This document shows positions 61,388 to 64,000 of a stretch of 64,000 nt of DNA, one piece after another; positions within the stretch are counted from its first letter, which is position 1, and the number at the start of each line of letters is the position of its first letter. The translations under genes were made by a program, and so were the position numbers. This DNA comes from Pedobacter nyackensis (GTDB taxonomy: Bacteria; Bacteroidota; Bacteroidia; Sphingobacteriales; Sphingobacteriaceae). The notes under the pieces are model-generated. The model was not told where the DNA came from. It did not search any database and saw only the letters and a program-made list of their open reading frames with translations. The stretch is taken from contig NZ_FWYB01000002.1 in NCBI RefSeq assembly GCF_900176505.1, forward strand, positions 831,237 through 895,236. Direction: 5' to 3'.

Positions 61388-61638
61388 GTTTAAATGCTTT
61401 TGTGTTTAAATGTCTTTGTGTTTAATGCTCCATTTGTGAATGGATCCTTTATAGGTTTATGGAATTGCGTATAATTCCTTCTACCAGCCTCCTAGTACGA
61501 AAGGAGAAAGAATGGTGGATTAAAGGTCGATCATAGGACCTTTAAAGGATCCGGAGACCTTTGAGTAACCTTTAAGATGCCTGTTAAGGACCTAAAAGGG
61601 AAAAGCGGATCTTAGACAAAAATGGAGGGAATAAAAAT
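61388..61638. other. non-coding stretch with short repeats and hairpins
   Basis: No gene is seen. It begins with a 16-bp tandem repeat (GTTTAAATGCTTTTGT, then GTTTAAATGTCTTTGT, 61388-61419), later has a 5-bp stem CTCCT/AGGAG and a 9-bp stem TTAAAGGTC/GACCTTTAA (61520-61545), and several further copies of ACCTTT and its complement. It could hold a small RNA or decayed sequence; nothing recognisable as a known RNA family. Confidence 0.5.
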
Positions 61639-62481
61639 TTACCCGAAAACTTTAAGTGTTTCGTCAATAGCGGCCCATACCATGTAAGGGTGAGAATCAG
61701 TATGGTATACTTCTCCGCTTGCGGTGATACCGATAACGCCGGCGAAGCCATCAAAAACTGATAGCTCCTGAAATGATTTATCACAAGCGGCCTTTAATGT
61801 GAAGCCATCCGTTACACGGGTAACAATTTTTGTTGCTAACCCGGCACTTACAATGTCTTCGCCAACACCTGTACAGGAAATGGCAGCGTGCTGGTTAGCG
61901 AAATTACCGGCTACAGTCGCTGAATCGCTAACGCGGCAGGGAATTTCAAAACCTTTACCGCCTGTTGAGGTTGCTGCCGCAAGGTTGCCATATTGGTCTA
62001 AGGCAACGCAGCCTACTGTCCCTTTGCGTAATGATTCGTCTCTTTTTGTTTCGTATTCCCGTTGGCGTTGAGGAGTAATGGGGTCGTACAAACCGAAACC
62101 GTTACTGCGGGCAAATGTTAATGCTCCTTCTCCACTTAGTACGCGGTCATCGTAAGCCAATAGTTTTTCTGATACCTGTATGGGGTGTTGCACGTTCTCA
62201 ATATTGATTACACCGCTAAATTTCTGCGTTTTGCCGTCCATTAGAGAAGCGCTAAGCCTAACTTTACCATCACTTTGAATCTGTGATCCTAAGCCGGCAT
62301 TGAATAGCTCATTGTCTTCCAGTAATCCCGTTGTAAAAACTACGGTTTCCAGGGCGGTATGTGTTTTGAGGTATGCATAGCCTTGCTGTACAATGTTGGA
62401 CAAGGCGTCCTGTTTTGCTTTTTTAGTTTCCTGATTGGTTGAGGACTCGCTAAAAAAACCACCATGAATAATAATTTTCAT
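61639..62481 (-). CDS. isoaspartyl peptidase / plant-type L-asparaginase
   Basis: An Ntn-hydrolase precursor of 280 residues that is cut in two to expose a threonine nucleophile, here Thr155 in GTVGCVALDQYGNLAAATSTGG. The N-terminal part starts MKIIIHGGFF and has NAGLGSQIQSDGKVRLSASLMDG. The family hydrolyses beta-Asp-Xaa dipeptides. Located 3 bp after the cyanophycinase gene on the same strand, its likely substrate is beta-Asp-Arg, the product of cyanophycin breakdown. It has no signal peptide. Confidence 0.92.
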   Translation of the reverse strand: MKIIIHGGFFSESSTNQETKKAKQDALSNIVQQGYAYLKTHTALETVVFTTGLLEDNELFNAGLGSQIQSDGKVRLSASLMDGKTQKFSGVINIENVQHPIQVSEKLLAYDDRVLSGEGALTFARSNGFGLYDPITPQRQREYETKRDESLRKGTVGCVALDQYGNLAAATSTGGKGFEIPCRVSDSATVAGNFANQHAAISCTGVGEDIVSAGLATKIVTRVTDGFTLKAACDKSFQELSVFDGFAGVIGITASGEVYHTDSHPYMVWAAIDETLKVFG

Positions 62482-62484
62482 TGG

Positions 62485-63360
62485 TTAGTCTATTGAAATT
62501 GATTTTGGATGGTGGATAGTGAGCTGATGCAGATTAAGGTCGTACACGTCGCCAGCAGACATGGAGTGTACTGTCATGTTGCTGATGGATACAGGTTGCC
62601 CCATTTCTACATCAGTTAGGTTGGTGTCGGTCATGTTTCTGCCGTCTACTAAGATGATTATTCCCGAGCCAATAGCCTCCATGGTGTTGCCATTCGAAAT
62701 GTATAGACCTGTGTCTTCTCCCAGACCTATGCCTAATATACCCGGATTACTGGCTGCGGCATATAATAGCCTGCCTATTCTTCCTCTCTGAACAAAGTGG
62801 GTATCTACAATTACGCCATCAATAAAGCCTAATCCGCCTGTAATTTTAACTTCTCCTTTTAGTAGGGCATCTTTACTGCTACCCTGATAGATCATGTTTT
62901 TTGAACTGGCTGCAGCTCCGGCAGATGTTCCTGCAATCACAATCGCTTCGTTCTGGTATTTTTCGAGCAGGATGCGGTGAATTTGAGTACCTCCAAAGAT
63001 GGAGGATAAGCGAAGCTGATCACCTCCGGTAAAAATGATCACGTCTGCCGCCATTACCCGGGCGCAGTTTTCTGCATCATTAGCTAGTTCGCGACTGGCA
63101 ATGTTCAGTACACCTACATCATGAACATCAAGCTGAGCGAAAGCGTTGACATACTCTATGCCGACCTTTTCCGGTATTAGAGATGCCGTAGTAATGATCT
63201 CGAATCGAGAGGCTATATTTTTTGATGATTCAGTAGTAATTCTTCTTAAAATGCCTCTTTCAAAGAAGTTCATATTCAGGGGCAATCCAAACGTTGTTTC
63301 CGTAAAACTTCCCGTGTTTATTGCACCGCCTATAATTATTAATTTACCTTTTGGAGTCAT
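62485..63360 (-). CDS. cphB: cyanophycinase
   Basis: S51-family serine peptidase that releases beta-Asp-Arg from cyanophycin. The nucleophile serine is Ser146 in VIAGTSAGAAASSKNMI; FTGGDQLRLSSIFGGT and the GGLGFIDGVIVDTHFVQRGR segment carry other active-site residues. The 291-residue length and the absence of a signal peptide fit the intracellular CphB type rather than the exported CphE. It is followed by an isoaspartyl peptidase gene and diverges from cphA. Confidence 0.94.
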   Translation of the reverse strand: MTPKGKLIIIGGAINTGSFTETTFGLPLNMNFFERGILRRITTESSKNIASRFEIITTASLIPEKVGIEYVNAFAQLDVHDVGVLNIASRELANDAENCARVMAADVIIFTGGDQLRLSSIFGGTQIHRILLEKYQNEAIVIAGTSAGAAASSKNMIYQGSSKDALLKGEVKITGGLGFIDGVIVDTHFVQRGRIGRLLYAAASNPGILGIGLGEDTGLYISNGNTMEAIGSGIIILVDGRNMTDTNLTDVEMGQPVSISNMTVHSMSAGDVYDLNLHQLTIHHPKSISID

Positions 63361-63405
63361 TTTAATGGGTTAATAGCCTTTTTTTTTCAAAGATATGGTC
63401 ATTAC

Positions 63406-63449
63406 GCTTAACATCAGCATTTTTAAATTAATATTAACTGATGTTAAGC
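63406..63449. promoter_or_regulatory. 12-bp inverted repeat upstream of cphB
   Basis: GCTTAACATCAG (63406-63417) and CTGATGTTAAGC (63438-63449) are exact inverted copies around a 20-bp AT-rich spacer. The right arm runs into another palindrome, GTTAAGCTTAAC (63443-63454). It starts 46 bp upstream of the cphB ATG in the divergent region and looks like an operator. Confidence 0.5.
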
Positions 63450-63560
63450 TTAACTTTTCCTTAATGTAGAAGGCATATTTTGGCTGAAAAAATAGATACC
63501 AACAATTTGGTCGGGAATAACATAAAATCAGAAAAATATGTATACTTTAATATCCCCATT

Positions 63561-63604
63561 TGACCGTATCAAGATACTTCTACACTATTCCTGTAATACG
63601 GTCA
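63561..63604. promoter_or_regulatory. 9-bp inverted repeat upstream of cphA
   Basis: TGACCGTAT (63561-63569) and ATACGGTCA (63596-63604) are exact inverted copies, 26 bp apart, ending 27 bp before cphA. They could be paired operator sites or form a stem-loop in the mRNA leader. Confidence 0.45.
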
Positions 63605-63631
63605 CAATCAACACACAATAATATTTTTAGC

Positions 63632-64000
63632 ATGAACATTTTAGGTATACAGGTGCTTCGCGGACCGAATATTTGGTCAATTAGAAGAAAGAAACTGATT
63701 CAGATGCGTCTGGATCTTGAAGAGATGGAGCAACGTCCAACAAATGTAATAGAAGGTTTTGGTGAGCGGATCGCTAAGTTGCTGCCCAGTTTATATACCC
63801 ATCGTTGCTCTAAAGGAGTACCAGGGGGCTTTCTGGCTCGCATTGAAGAAGGTACCTGGATGGGCCACGTGATTGAGCACATTGCGCTTGAAATCCAGAC
63901 GCTGGCTGGTATGGAAACTGGTTTTGGAAGGACCAGGCAAACCAAGACAGAAGGGATATATAATGTTGTATTTAGCTACATAGAGGAAAAGGCTGGGGCA
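63632..64000 (+). CDS. cphA: cyanophycin synthetase, 3' truncated by window edge
   Basis: Only the first 123 residues are in the window; a full protein is about 870-900. They match the N-terminal domain of CphA: MNILGIQVLRGPNIWSIRRK, then LIQMRLDLEEMEQRPTNVIE, HRCSKGVPGGFLARIEEGTW and GHVIEHIALEIQTLAGMETGFGR. The enzyme builds the Asp-Arg storage polymer from aspartate and arginine with ATP; the ATP-grasp and Mur-ligase-like domains lie beyond the window. It is divergent from cphB with about 270 bp of shared regulatory sequence. Confidence 0.95.
   Translation, partial: MNILGIQVLRGPNIWSIRRKKLIQMRLDLEEMEQRPTNVIEGFGERIAKLLPSLYTHRCSKGVPGGFLARIEEGTWMGHVIEHIALEIQTLAGMETGFGRTRQTKTEGIYNVVFSYIEEKAGA

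Noticed and set aside
61488..61520. CTAGTACGAAAGGAG resembles a conserved stretch near the 3' end of 23S rRNA.
   Set aside because: The likeness covers about 15 bases only, the flanks do not match, and no other rRNA sequence is nearby.

Overview
The window looks like a chromosomal segment of a Bacteroidetes bacterium of the Sphingobacteriaceae, probably Pedobacter or a close relative. This is inferred from protein content and gene order, not from a search. Pointers are the arginine cluster built around an acetyl/succinylornithine-type transcarbamylase, the IPExxxVDY protein next to pyruvate kinase, acpP-fabF-rnc, DUF6266 and DUF6600-type proteins, AddAB-like proteins of Bacteroidetes type, few Shine-Dalgarno sequences, and several promoters of the Bacteroidetes form TTTG-N19/20-TAnnTTTG. 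Coding density is high. No insertion sequence, CRISPR array or intact prophage was seen; the only phage-type gene is an ORF6N-domain protein near the left edge.

Layout. 1-5 kb: a truncated hypothetical gene, the ORF6N gene, aspS, terC and an NA37 nucleoid-associated protein. 5-20 kb: an MHS-type MFS transporter with a small membrane partner, an RlmI-type methyltransferase, csaA, tadA, superoxide dismutase, a DinB-like protein, oxyR, GDP-fucose synthase, a run trmB / alkyltransferase-like / AhpD-like / tag, then polA, a UPF0173 hydrolase, ebfC and an M28 peptidase. 21-32 kb: a FAD oxidoreductase, then the arginine operon: a 260-nt leader carrying a 44-codon Arg-containing ORF, a GNAT acetyltransferase, argG, argC, argD, the acetylornithine-type transcarbamylase, argB, proC, argE and argH. 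32-43 kb: prfC, a DUF6600-like secreted protein, an RsmI-like methylase, nadD-gmk-yicC, rnc-fabF-acpP, an IPExxxVDY protein, pyk and tRNA-Ser(GGA). 43-51 kb: DUF6266, glpK-glpF, a porin-like barrel protein, a GH3 enzyme, TatD, TcdA and a periplasmic thioredoxin. 51-61 kb: addA-addB, pdhB and tex. 61-64 kb: a cyanophycin locus with isoaspartyl peptidase and cyanophycinase on the minus strand, divergent from a cyanophycin synthetase cut by the window end.

How the genes fit together. The arginine operon has every step from glutamate acetylation to argininosuccinate cleavage if the GNAT protein is the N-acetylglutamate synthase. The cyanophycin locus could store the product as Asp-Arg polymer and recover it. 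OxyR, superoxide dismutase and the AhpD-like protein deal with oxidants, and ATL, Tag, PolA and AddAB with DNA damage.

The least explained material is non-coding. It includes a family of hairpins sharing a GTATC...GATAC core, mostly between convergent genes; a tandem 92-bp hairpin element with a structural relative 53 kb away; a perfect 50-bp palindrome; an 11-bp periodic array upstream of the DUF6266 gene; the Arg leader; and two inverted repeats in the divergent cyanophycin promoter region.
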